Part shown: one piece after another, positions 55,514-63,934 of the stretch | Layout of the letters: each line of letters opens with the position of its first letter | How positions within the stretch are numbered: position 1 is the first letter of the stretch | Assembly: GCF_004005945.1 (NCBI RefSeq) | Contig: NZ_SACS01000022.1 | Location: forward strand, 17,226 to 81,225 | Source: Rheinheimera riviphila | GTDB lineage: Bacteria > Pseudomonadota > Gammaproteobacteria > Enterobacterales > Alteromonadaceae | Length of the DNA stretch: 64,000 bases | Direction: 5' to 3' | Notes under the pieces: model-generated | Told to the model about the DNA's origin: nothing | The model's database searches: none | What the model saw: the letters and a program-made list of their open reading frames with translations, nothing else | Position numbers and translations under genes: made by a program

Positions 55514-58363
55514 TTGGCAAATGAAGATGTCGACTTTACGGTGCAGTTTGATATGCGCGGCACGCTGATGTCGATGCAGCAGACGGATTACAATGCGGAT
55601 GGTCAGGTGCAAAAAGTCACGACTCATCAGTTATTGGTGGATATGGCTGATGCGAAGTTATTTAATCTGGTGCAGCAGAAAATTACAGCCAGTGGGTTGA
55701 TGGTAAACGATGGCACTGTGCTCAATGGGCAGGGTTTGCTGGGGGTCAGTGCTGCGGATTTAACCACCACCGGCAGTGTGACTGAATATCAGAACTTTAA
55801 TGCCGCCGGGCTTGCAGAGCGCACGGTGACCAGAGTCACCAAGCCGGATGACCGAAACCCTGGCCGCACCACGGTAGATGAGCTCAGCTGGAGCCGCAGC
55901 TACGAGAAGCGGGATAGTTTACTGGAGAGTAAAGTCAGCGGTACGGCGCAAAGTGGCAGTAAAGGCGGTCAGTTTAAGGATGCAACCAGCTACAGCCAGT
56001 ACGATGCACATGGCAATAAGGTGTTGGTGGTTGAAGGCAACGAGCTGCAGGACAGTAAATTTAAAGTGCGGCAGATGTTGTATGCAGCGGACGGCAGTTT
56101 ATTGCGTCTGCAACACAGCGAGATTGCCAAATCCGGGGAAGCTGATGCCCTGACGCAGGTCAAAAACCATCTGAGCCAGGTGCGTAGCGGCCAGGCGGTG
56201 GCAGGTCGGGTACAACAGGAATCTATCCAAATCAGCAGCAATGGTGCTTATGTGGGGGATGTCACGGTAGACCGTGGTGAAACGTTACCCGAGGAGCATT
56301 GGCTCTACCGCACCAGCATCAAAGACCAGCACTTTAACAGCGGCATTGAACGCACCGACACCCAAAAGCACACGGTACGCGCAGGCGATACTCTGCAAAG
56401 TCTGGCGCAGTTGTACTATGGCAATGCCGACTACTGGTATTTAATTGCGACAGCCAATGGCATCAGTCAGAGCTCTGCGCAAGGCGGTCCGGATAGCCAA
56501 CTCATCGAAGGCACCACGCTGGATATCCCACAGCGCGCCAATAGCTTTAACGCCCATAACAGCTTTAAGCCGATGGATTTACAACAAATCATCGGCGACA
56601 CCACGCCAAATGTGCCGTATTTACCACCGCCACCACCGGTCGGTTGTAATGCGATGGCGATGGTAGTGATGATAGCAATAACGGTGATTGCGACGATTGC
56701 GACGGCTGGGGCTGCTGCAAGTGCCGTGCCTGGACTTCTAATGTCAACAGGTGTCTCTGCTATAACCGGCGGTTTAGGTTTAACAGGTGCAATGGCAGCT
56801 GTAGCGGGGGGCTTTGTGGGCTCAGTAGCAGGCCAACTTGCTGGTAAAGCGATGGGCATAGTGGATAGCTTCTCGCTGAAAAATGCTCTTGCAAGTGGTT
56901 TAACGGCGGGGGCAACGGCGGGTATGGGCAGTATGATGGGGGTTGGGACGGCGGCAACGACCGTCAATGGTGCGAAAGCCGCAGTGTCTTCACTCGTTTC
57001 ATTTGCCAAAGATGCGACACACGCAACACTGAACATTTACGGCAAAATGGCGATGGCCGCCAGCACAGTTGGTTTAAGCGTTGCAGCCAACAAGCTGGTC
57101 GGTAATAATCAGGCGAGTTTCCAATGGCGTAATGTGGTGATTGGTGCGGTAAGTGCAGGTTTGATGGACAAAGCCGGCATCAGTAACACCAAATCAGTAT
57201 TCGAAAACTTTAATGAAGGCGCAGGACTTATCAGCGGCTTTATGGAAGGCGTGGCCGGTGCAGCAATAGGGTACGGTGTAAGCAAAGTCCTGTATAACGA
57301 AGGCCGCTGGAATTTTAGGAATGTAGCGATTGATGCTTTTGGCAATGCGTTGGGGAATAGCATTGTTGCAGGTCTGAGTGCGAAATCTGGCCCAGCTGCT
57401 GAAAACGGCAAGTTCTCTGCCAAAGAGCAAGCTGAGCTTGATCAAAAGATGGCGGCGATGCAAAACCGCATGTCAGGGAAAACCGAAGACGGCGCAACTT
57501 ATACCAGCGATGGTGTGCGCACTTATGGCACTACCGCGAAAGTGGATAGCTCAGGTAATGTCACTGACCTGTCTGGTAACTACCATATCAATGCCAAAGA
57601 ACTGCGCGATGTGGTGAACAACGAGCAGTGGGATGTGCTGGGTAGCGTGATGTCGCTGCGGGGTGATGATGAGCTGGCCTTTGGTGGTGATGCGATCCTT
57701 GGGTATAAGAAAGCCGGGTTCTTACGCAGTGAACTGAACATTTATGCCAATGAAGCGCATGACCGTATAAAACTGGGTAATGCCATGGGCAATTTAAGCC
57801 TGACGGGTATTACCAGTTCGCTGACGGGAGCACTGCGTGCAGTCAGCCGAGGCGTTAGTGATAATTTGATGCCTGCGGCACAATCTACGAAGCAAGCTGC
57901 TAATAGATCTTTCAGTGGTGGTAAGCCCGCTGTTTCAAATAATGCATATAGCCCTGAAATTGTGAATGAGCGTAGCGCGGGCTTTTATAAATACTATGAC
58001 GATAGTAATCCTTTGAGAGGGACCCTATCAAATCATGACGCTCGTCAATGGTATTTGAACAAAGAGCAAAGCATCCCAGAATTGCTAAATAGAGCTAATC
58101 CTCTTGCAGAGCAGGCAAAACAAGCGTTTGAACTCAGAAATCAGTTCAGAACTGAGACTCGTGTCATGATGCAAGATAGAGTTACGGCTGACCGATTATT
58201 CCGTGAAGAGATCAATCTTACATTTGAGCAGTTAACGAATAAGACAAAGATCAAACTCATAAACAAAGGAATCTCGAATCCGTCAAACGACCAAATTTAT
58301 CAAGAGATGATCAATAGCTCGCAGCGCTCAAGACAGAGTGTAAACAAACAACTTGGATTATAA
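55514..58363 (+). CDS. Orphan C-terminal module of a polymorphic (Rhs-like) toxin, variant 1
   Basis: The 949-residue frame lacks a normal start: it is open back to a stop at 55418, reads LQTTYSYSNTVATRKIDLAN before the TTG at 55514, and has no ribosome-binding site. It is therefore the 3' part of a longer toxin gene cut by the IS. Visible parts are YD/Rhs-like beta strands (about residues 1-280), a LysM-like domain (285-335, HTVRAGDTLQSLAQLYYGN), a proline stretch PPPPPVG, a hydrophobic segment (MAMVVMIAITVIATIATAGA, about 380-400), an Ala/Gly-rich pre-toxin region to about 620, and a variable tip. The last 110 residues (DARQWYLNKEQSIPELLNR onward) are helical and AT-rich. I do not recognise its catalytic class. 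Confidence 0.8.
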   Translation: MANEDVDFTVQFDMRGTLMSMQQTDYNADGQVQKVTTHQLLVDMADAKLFNLVQQKITASGLMVNDGTVLNGQGLLGVSAADLTTTGSVTEYQNFNAAGLAERTVTRVTKPDDRNPGRTTVDELSWSRSYEKRDSLLESKVSGTAQSGSKGGQFKDATSYSQYDAHGNKVLVVEGNELQDSKFKVRQMLYAADGSLLRLQHSEIAKSGEADALTQVKNHLSQVRSGQAVAGRVQQESIQISSNGAYVGDVTVDRGETLPEEHWLYRTSIKDQHFNSGIERTDTQKHTVRAGDTLQSLAQLYYGNADYWYLIATANGISQSSAQGGPDSQLIEGTTLDIPQRANSFNAHNSFKPMDLQQIIGDTTPNVPYLPPPPPVGCNAMAMVVMIAITVIATIATAGAAASAVPGLLMSTGVSAITGGLGLTGAMAAVAGGFVGSVAGQLAGKAMGIVDSFSLKNALASGLTAGATAGMGSMMGVGTAATTVNGAKAAVSSLVSFAKDATHATLNIYGKMAMAASTVGLSVAANKLVGNNQASFQWRNVVIGAVSAGLMDKAGISNTKSVFENFNEGAGLISGFMEGVAGAAIGYGVSKVLYNEGRWNFRNVAIDAFGNALGNSIVAGLSAKSGPAAENGKFSAKEQAELDQKMAAMQNRMSGKTEDGATYTSDGVRTYGTTAKVDSSGNVTDLSGNYHINAKELRDVVNNEQWDVLGSVMSLRGDDELAFGGDAILGYKKAGFLRSELNIYANEAHDRIKLGNAMGNLSLTGITSSLTGALRAVSRGVSDNLMPAAQSTKQAANRSFSGGKPAVSNNAYSPEIVNERSAGFYKYYDDSNPLRGTLSNHDARQWYLNKEQSIPELLNRANPLAEQAKQAFELRNQFRTETRVMMQDRVTADRLFREEINLTFEQLTNKTKIKLINKGISNPSNDQIYQEMINSSQRSRQSVNKQLGL

Positions 58364-58368
58364 ATTGT

Positions 58369-58686
58369 ATGAATGTGATTTATAAAGATGAACGCAGAGA
58401 GAATGGTGCTGTAAAGTACCATGTTAATGGCCTTGAAGACTCCGAGTTCTTTGACACTTTGGTTGCTTTCCTTGTAAAGCAATACAATGCCGAGATAATC
58501 ATGAGATCTGATGGTATAACAAGCCGAGTTTGGCAATTAAAAATAAATGATGAAATTTTAACGCTAGAACATCAAGAAGATATAGGTAATTGTTTTTACA
58601 GTAATACTCCTGCTGGTGACAGTGCTTTAATGCAGACAATTGCGTCAGACCTTGAAAGTCGATTGAAAGATGTTCCGTATGAATAA
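58369..58686 (+). CDS. Candidate immunity protein for toxin variant 1
   Basis: The 105-residue product starts five bases after the toxin stop, has no signal peptide and is acidic and cytoplasmic (LEDSEFFDTLVAFLVKQYNA, LTLEHQEDIGNCFYS). The size and pattern are loosely like DUF3630, but I do not assert that. It is AT-rich like the tip. Position directly after a toxin tip is the basis for the immunity call, and a cytoplasmic partner would suggest a toxin acting in the cytoplasm. Confidence 0.6.
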   Translation: MNVIYKDERRENGAVKYHVNGLEDSEFFDTLVAFLVKQYNAEIIMRSDGITSRVWQLKINDEILTLEHQEDIGNCFYSNTPAGDSALMQTIASDLESRLKDVPYE

Positions 58687-58779
58687 TTAATGCTCAATAA
58701 TTTTATTCAGCAACTGAAGTGTCCCGTTCATACCGTTCGCTGTCCCGTTCCAACCGTTCACACAATGGTCTGGGGTTAA

Positions 58780-58811
58780 ACTGACTGATTTTTGTTTAAA
58801 AATCAGTCAGT
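58780..58811. terminator. Hairpin in the IS left end, copy 2
   Basis: Perfect 14-bp inverted repeat (actgactgattttt / aaaaatcagtcagt) with a GTTT loop. It lies about 95 bases after the immunity gene stop and can terminate it; in the other direction it lies after the transposase gene. Confidence 0.7.
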
Positions 58812-58961
58812 CTGAAATAAACAGGCAGTTAAAAACAATACATTGAGAATGTTTTTGCTGCCTGATGTTCTTTAAAAAACAGTTTTTGCAGGTTTTAGGC
58901 AATAGAACCCGGCGTTTGCTCTGAACGCTGTGGTTGTGTTGTTTAAACCGCTAAGTGTTGT

Positions 58962-59894
58962 TTAACCTGGCACATAATAGCCGCATAACACCCCATGCCA
59001 GGCGGATACCCAACTGGCATGGTGCTGGTTTTTGCTTGGTCGGCCGAGCCAGATCTCAGCGGGCGTCAGGCCGTTTAAATTCTGATGCGGCCGGACATGG
59101 TTGTACCAGCTGCGATAGATTTCAAGCTCGTGCTGTAACTGGCAGCCGTTAAAATCCAACTGCCTGAACATCTGTTTAAAAGTTCCAAAAAACCGTTCGA
59201 TGCGGCCATTTTGCCACGGGCAGGCCACTTGTGATTTTTGTTGTTTGATCCCTAAAAGAGTTAAACATAGCTTGAGCCAGTGCGAGCAAAAGCAGGCTTC
59301 GTTGTCGTGCCGGATAAACTTTGGCAACCCGAATTGGCGGATGGTCTGCACCAGCTCCAGCATAATCACGGCGGAGTGTTTGCTGCTGACTTGCTGTAAC
59401 CGCAGGTTTAAACGAGAGCCGTGGTCAACAATGCCAAGGAACAGTTGTTGTCGTGGATTGAGTGTGACCGTGGTTAAATCCATCCCCCAGCTGTGATTTA
59501 CCGGCATGCTTTTGGGCGGTTGATGTTTGAGCTTGCGGCGCAGTACTTGAATTTGATACTGCTGCGTTTTCATCTGCTGGTAAACAAAGGTTTTACTGAC
59601 GCTGTCGCCGCTGTGGCGGTAACGCTGGTTAAACAGCTGCGCCACCTTGCCGGCACCATAGCCAGAAACGGCGGCCAGCGCTAAAACCTTATCAATCACC
59701 CACTGTGGTTTTTTATGATTTTTGGCATGAGGAAGTGGCAGGGCTGAGATTTTAACCGCTGAGATTTTAATCGGGGGGTGGTAATACTTCGGCCTGCCGC
59801 AAGTGCCAATAATCCAGTGTGAGCGGACGCGCCGGAGCAACATGTCTAGTAATAGTAATAAGCAAAGCAACAATAACAGCAACATCAGGTGCAT
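58962..59894 (-). CDS. Integrase-core (rve, DDE) transposase, copy 2
   Basis: About 310 residues, nearly identical to the copy at 54442-55353, with the same DDE residues. It differs by two in-frame duplications: extra Leu codons in the hydrophobic N-terminus and an inserted VKISA after KISA. A few substitutions elsewhere (for example SIPVNHS to SMPVNHS) are conservative. The frame is intact, so the copies are recent or maintained by recombination. Confidence 0.88.
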   Translation of the reverse strand: MHLMLLLLLLCLLLLLDMLLRRVRSHWIIGTCGRPKYYHPPIKISAVKISALPLPHAKNHKKPQWVIDKVLALAAVSGYGAGKVAQLFNQRYRHSGDSVSKTFVYQQMKTQQYQIQVLRRKLKHQPPKSMPVNHSWGMDLTTVTLNPRQQLFLGIVDHGSRLNLRLQQVSSKHSAVIMLELVQTIRQFGLPKFIRHDNEACFCSHWLKLCLTLLGIKQQKSQVACPWQNGRIERFFGTFKQMFRQLDFNGCQLQHELEIYRSWYNHVRPHQNLNGLTPAEIWLGRPSKNQHHASWVSAWHGVLCGYYVPG

Positions 59895-60053
59895 CCCGTT
59901 AAGCAGATACGCCTCCTTCCGCAAAATGGCCAATATGTTTAGCGCTTCTGAGATTATTAGTGCAGCAGTTTCCTAAGAAAAACAGGACATAAATCAACAA
60001 AGCTGCAAACCACCTATTCCTACAGCAATACCGTCGCCACCCGTAAAATCGAT

Positions 60054-63041
60054 TTGGCGAATGAAGATGTCGACTTTACGGTACAGTTTGATATGCGCGG
60101 CACGCTGATGTCGATGCAGCAGACGGATTACAATGCCGATGGTCAGGTGCAAAAAGTCACGACTCATCAGTTATTGGTGGATATGGCTGATGCGAAGTTA
60201 TTTAATCTGGTGCAGCAGAAAATTACAGCCAGTGGGTTGATGGTAAACGATGGCACTGTGCTCAATGGGCAGGGTTTGCTGGGGGTCAGTGCTGCGGATT
60301 TAACCACCACCGGCAGTGTGACTGAATATCAGAACTTTAATGCCGCGGGGCTTGCAGAGCGCACGGTGACCAGAGTCACCAAGCCGGATGACCGCAACCC
60401 TGGTCGCACCACGGTAGATGAACTGAGCTGGAGCCGCAGCTACGAGAAGCGGGATAGTTTACTGGAGAGTAAAGTCAGCGGTACGGCGCAAAGTGGCAGT
60501 AAAGGCGGTCAGTTTAAGGATGCAAGCAGCTACAGCCAGTACGATGCACATGGCAATAAGGTGTTGGTGGTTGAAGGCAACGAGCTGCAGGACAGTAAAT
60601 TTAAAGTGCGGCAGATGTTGTATGCGGCAGATGGCAGCTTATTGCGTCTGCAACAGAGCGAGGTTGCCAAATCCGGGGAAGCTGATGCCCTGACGCAGGT
60701 CAAAAACCATCTGAGCCAGGTGCGTAGCGGCCAGGCGGTGGCAGGGCGGGTACAACAGGAATCTATCCAAATCAGCAGCAATGGTGCTTATGTGGGGGAT
60801 GTCACGGTAGACCGGGGTGAAACGTTACCCGAGGAGCATTGGTTATACCGCACCAGCATCAAAGACCAACACTTTAACAGTGGGATTGAACGCACCGACA
60901 CCCAAAAGCACACGGTACGCTCCGGCGATACTCTGCAAAGTCTGGCGCAGTTGTACTATGGCAATGCCGACTACTGGTATTTAATTGCGACAGCCAATGG
61001 CATCAGTCAGAGCTCTGCGCAAGGCGGCCCGGATAGCCAACTCATCGAAGGCACCACGCTGGATATCCCACAGCGCGCCAATAGCTTTAACGCCCATAAC
61101 AGCTTTAAGCCGATGGATTTACAACAAATCATCGGCGACACCACGCCTAATGTCCCGTATTTACCACCGCCACCACCGGTCGGTTGTAATGCAATGGCGA
61201 TGGTGGTGATGATAGCGATAACGGTGATTGCGACTATTGCTACTGCTGGTGCTGCTGCAGCGGCGATGGGTACAGTTGCCGGGGGGCTAACAGGAGCTGC
61301 CGGAGGAGCGGCAGTGCTTACCGGCGCTGCGGTAGGTGGTTCAGCAGCCCTAGGGATGGCGGCTGCGGCTATTGGCGGCTTTGTCGGCTCAGTAGCAGGC
61401 CAACTTGCCGGTAAAGCGATGGGTATAGTGGATAGCTTCTCGCTGAAAAATGCTCTGGCCAGTGGTTTAACGGCGGGGGCAACGGCGGGTGTGGGGTCGA
61501 TGATGGGCGTTGCCAGTACCGCCAGCAGTGGTACTTTTATCACCGGTGCTACCGCGGCTACTAAGAGTACGCCAGCAGTGATGGCCAGTTTAAATGGTTT
61601 AGGGAAAATGGCGATGGCCGCCAGCACAGTTGGTTTAAGCGTTGCAGCCAACAAGCTGGTCGGTAATAATCAGGCAAGTTTCCAATGGCGTAATGTGGTG
61701 ATTGGTGCGGTAAGTGCAGGTTTGATGGACAAAGCCGGCATCAGCAACACCAAATCAGTATTCGAAAACTTTAATGAAGGCGCAGGACTTATCAGCGGCT
61801 TTATGGAAGGCGTCGCCGGTGCAGCAATAGGGTACGGTGTAAGCAAAGTCCTGTACAACGAAGGCAGCTGGAATTTTAGGAATGTAGCGATTGATGCTTT
61901 TGGCAATGCTGTAGGCAATTCCATCGTCGGCCATTACGTGAAAAAAGACAGCGCGCTGACAGAGGAAATGGAATACCTCGGACTGAATCCGCAGGACTCC
62001 AAAGCTCGAAAAATTGTTCAGCGGTATCGTGATGCAGAGCAAGGTTCGTCGCTGGATAAATTTGCCGATGCACAACAGGCGATGGATGGTCTGTTTTCAG
62101 AGCACAAGTCAGACGCGGATCCCCGTAAGTTAAATATGGCAAGATTGACGGCATCAACCAGACCAGTTGATTTTGGTGAAGGCGACAGCTTTAGATATCT
62201 CGGTATGACGATGATCGACGGAGGAATGGGTGAGCGTTACGCAACAACAGGCAGAAACACCGCTGAAAATGCTAACTACGTGATAGATTGGACTGCCCGC
62301 CAAAGTACCAAAACGGTTGCGGATAGTGTTGCAGCGCAGGCCAGAAGTAGCGGTAACGGGAACGGGTTGCCAGCCGTGCCATTGGATTTTAATATCAAAC
62401 AAGGTGCGACGGGGCGGAACGTGCATGATATGCAGCGGGTTATCAACAGTTATGAAGGTTACAACCAACCGGTGCTGGGCAAAGCGGGGTCAACTACCAT
62501 GGCAAATCTGGAGCGGTTTAAAAAGGATTATGCGGCCGGAAATCTGGTGCAACGCGCGGCGGGCGCGAACCCAACGTCAGCTGAAATCAATGCTTATGCG
62601 GCACAGCTTTCTGATCGCAACGGAGTGCCTTTAGATCTGCTTCTGGCGACGATTCAGATTGAATCGAGTGGTAATCAATTTAATCCCAAAGGTGCTTACC
62701 AAGGCTTCCCGAATGTAGCAGTGACCAAAGACTGGAGCAGTACAGCAGTGGGGTTGATGCAATCGACTTACTCTGGCTCCTTGGCTGATTTCAATCAGAA
62801 TAATCCAGATAAAGTTAAGTACACCTACGCCGATATCGCTTGGGATTGGCAAAAGAATATGGACGTCGGGGCTTATTATTTAAATAAGGGATATAAAGAA
62901 GTCTCTAGGCAGTATAAAGGTTATCCAACAGAAACCATTTATCAAAAATCTTATGGTTATTACCATGATGGAAACATAGGTAAGCAGTCCCAAGCAGCAC
63001 AAGACGCTTGGAATCGATATCTTAACGGTAATAAGAAATGA
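60054..63041 (+). CDS. Orphan C-terminal toxin module, variant 2, with a lytic-transglycosylase-like tip
   Basis: The 995-residue frame shares residues 1 to about 620 with variant 1 (truncated start at TTG, LysM-like domain near 285-335, hydrophobic segment near 380). The tip is different: a peptidoglycan-binding-like repeat (about 779-825, IKQGATGRNVHDMQRVINSY) and a C-terminal lysozyme-like SLT domain (about 847-990). That domain has the catalytic Glu in ATIQIESSGNQFNPKG (about E870), GLMQSTYSGSLADFN and MDVGAYYLNKGY. The likely activity is cleavage of peptidoglycan glycan strands in the periplasm of a target cell. Its stop overlaps the next gene by four bases. Confidence 0.85.
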   Translation: MANEDVDFTVQFDMRGTLMSMQQTDYNADGQVQKVTTHQLLVDMADAKLFNLVQQKITASGLMVNDGTVLNGQGLLGVSAADLTTTGSVTEYQNFNAAGLAERTVTRVTKPDDRNPGRTTVDELSWSRSYEKRDSLLESKVSGTAQSGSKGGQFKDASSYSQYDAHGNKVLVVEGNELQDSKFKVRQMLYAADGSLLRLQQSEVAKSGEADALTQVKNHLSQVRSGQAVAGRVQQESIQISSNGAYVGDVTVDRGETLPEEHWLYRTSIKDQHFNSGIERTDTQKHTVRSGDTLQSLAQLYYGNADYWYLIATANGISQSSAQGGPDSQLIEGTTLDIPQRANSFNAHNSFKPMDLQQIIGDTTPNVPYLPPPPPVGCNAMAMVVMIAITVIATIATAGAAAAAMGTVAGGLTGAAGGAAVLTGAAVGGSAALGMAAAAIGGFVGSVAGQLAGKAMGIVDSFSLKNALASGLTAGATAGVGSMMGVASTASSGTFITGATAATKSTPAVMASLNGLGKMAMAASTVGLSVAANKLVGNNQASFQWRNVVIGAVSAGLMDKAGISNTKSVFENFNEGAGLISGFMEGVAGAAIGYGVSKVLYNEGSWNFRNVAIDAFGNAVGNSIVGHYVKKDSALTEEMEYLGLNPQDSKARKIVQRYRDAEQGSSLDKFADAQQAMDGLFSEHKSDADPRKLNMARLTASTRPVDFGEGDSFRYLGMTMIDGGMGERYATTGRNTAENANYVIDWTARQSTKTVADSVAAQARSSGNGNGLPAVPLDFNIKQGATGRNVHDMQRVINSYEGYNQPVLGKAGSTTMANLERFKKDYAAGNLVQRAAGANPTSAEINAYAAQLSDRNGVPLDLLLATIQIESSGNQFNPKGAYQGFPNVAVTKDWSSTAVGLMQSTYSGSLADFNQNNPDKVKYTYADIAWDWQKNMDVGAYYLNKGYKEVSRQYKGYPTETIYQKSYGYYHDGNIGKQSQAAQDAWNRYLNGNKK

Positions 63042-63829
63042 TAAAAATTAAAGAAGCGGTGTTGTTTTTTATTTTAATGCAAACACATTCGGCAATCTCG
63101 GCTGACAATTGGCATAAATCAGATATACGCGAATGGGAGCTTAACTATATAAAAGAAAACAGCGTCCTGCCCTTGAGAGCTTTATATGGTGGCGCAGTAG
63201 ATCCAGTCAATGATCATTTAGAATATCACCCTGTACCAAATGAACGACGGGAATTACCTGATCAGATGCTTGAATATATTCCTAATAGGGTCCCAGACTT
63301 TTCAATCCGCATCAACGATGCCGCCCAAGCCTTTGTGCGCATTGATGGTGAAATCAAGGAGGTGGTGTTGGAAGGTGGGCGATATGCCTACAAGCCAGCC
63401 CAAATAACGGCTGCTGAGTTTAAAAAACTGCCGAGTCTGGACAAGCAGAGTATTGTAAAGCAACGATCCTCGTTGGGTGATTTTATTCAGGATATTCGAT
63501 CTAGAGTTCCTGATACAGCTAGAACCGCGATGACAACGGAAGAGCGTCTCTGGAAAGAGAAAAGCTTTAAAACCTGCGGAAAGTTTAAATTTCTAACTGT
63601 GTATACAGGCACTCCTGAAACTAAACACGAGATCGAGCTGCCTGATAGGTCAATCCTACGTATTCCAACTTATCAAATTCAGAGCATGCGCTGCACGGTG
63701 CAGGGACGTATGACGGTATTGTTGGCGTATGTGGAGGGCGGTCGGCCAGTTGAAGTGCGGCAAAGTCTACTGATGCTCGACACCGGTATCGATTTTTCCG
63801 CCCACGAAAAAGCCAGCCAGAGGAAGTAA
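63038..63829 (+). CDS. Candidate exported immunity protein for toxin variant 2
   Basis: The 263-residue product overlaps the toxin stop (ATGA) and begins with a hydrophobic signal-like segment (AVLFFILMQTHSAISADN), so it is predicted to act in the periplasm. That is where an inhibitor of a peptidoglycan-cleaving toxin would be needed. The C-terminal part has two Cys (FKTCGKFKF and QSMRCTVQG). No known immunity family is recognised. The 5' third is AT-rich. Confidence 0.65.
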   Translation: MIKIKEAVLFFILMQTHSAISADNWHKSDIREWELNYIKENSVLPLRALYGGAVDPVNDHLEYHPVPNERRELPDQMLEYIPNRVPDFSIRINDAAQAFVRIDGEIKEVVLEGGRYAYKPAQITAAEFKKLPSLDKQSIVKQRSSLGDFIQDIRSRVPDTARTAMTTEERLWKEKSFKTCGKFKFLTVYTGTPETKHEIELPDRSILRIPTYQIQSMRCTVQGRMTVLLAYVEGGRPVEVRQSLLMLDTGIDFSAHEKASQRK

Positions 63830-63843
63830 CATCACACTAAAAA

Positions 63844-63875
63844 AAAGCAAAGCCCCTTCACAGGGGCTTTGCTTT
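63844..63875. terminator. Strong hairpin terminator after the immunity gene
   Basis: Perfect 14-bp stem (aaagcaaagcccct / aggggctttgcttt) with a 4-base loop, 15 bases after the stop codon. A-rich on the left, with only a short T run on the right. Confidence 0.85.
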
Positions 63876-63879
63876 GTCC

Positions 63880-63934
63880 GATGCCTTTGCCAATGAAATT
63901 GGGAACTCGATTGTTACTGGCTTAAGCACAAAAT
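63880..63934 (+). pseudogene. Scar of a toxin junction
   Basis: The bases read DAFANEIGNSIVTGLSTK in frame, matching DAFGNALGNSIVAGLSAK at the tip junction of variant 1. Nothing of the rest of a toxin remains: the terminator lies directly upstream and the third IS copy begins at 63935, adding the same SRSNRSHNGLGLN tail and stop found at 54262. Confidence 0.8.

Larger units (their letters stand above)
54219..57390. repeat. Long repeat, unit 1: IS plus toxin backbone
   Basis: From the IS left end to the NSIV codons near 57366, this stretch matches 58741-61925 almost base for base, apart from scattered substitutions, small duplications in the transposase gene, and two divergent Gly/Ala-rich blocks (about 56710-56800 and 56940-57040). 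Similarity stops abruptly at the start of the variable toxin tips. Confidence 0.85.
58720..59989 (-). mobile_element. Integrase-type insertion sequence, copy 2
   Basis: Same element as at 54219: the main left end TGTCCCGTTCCAACCG is at 58741 and the right end AACAGGACA is at 59989. Here a related 21-base piece (TGTCCCGTTCATACCGTTCG, then C) precedes the left end at 58720, giving two directly repeated 21-bp units. The left flank is the end of the immunity gene; the right flank is the same toxin position as in copy 1. Confidence 0.7.
58741..61925. repeat. Long repeat, unit 2: IS plus toxin backbone
   Basis: Second copy of the stretch described at 54219-57390. It keeps the IS, the truncated toxin start, the LysM-like domain and the conserved pre-toxin blocks, and then diverges at the tip after NSIV. 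Differences are scattered base changes plus replaced Gly/Ala-rich segments (about 61250-61370 and 61505-61600). Confidence 0.85.

Noticed and set aside
54219..59989. Composite transposon carrying the toxin as cargo
   Set aside because: The IS copies are in direct orientation and their right ends join homologous toxin positions, and no target duplication brackets the pair. Tandem duplication or recombination explains it better, though transposition is not excluded.
61007..61654. Hydrophobic frame opposite the toxin pre-toxin region (also at 56467-57036)
   Set aside because: The complement of Gly/Ala-rich coding sequence produces long Ala/Pro-rich frames; they overlap a supported toxin module and lack start signals.
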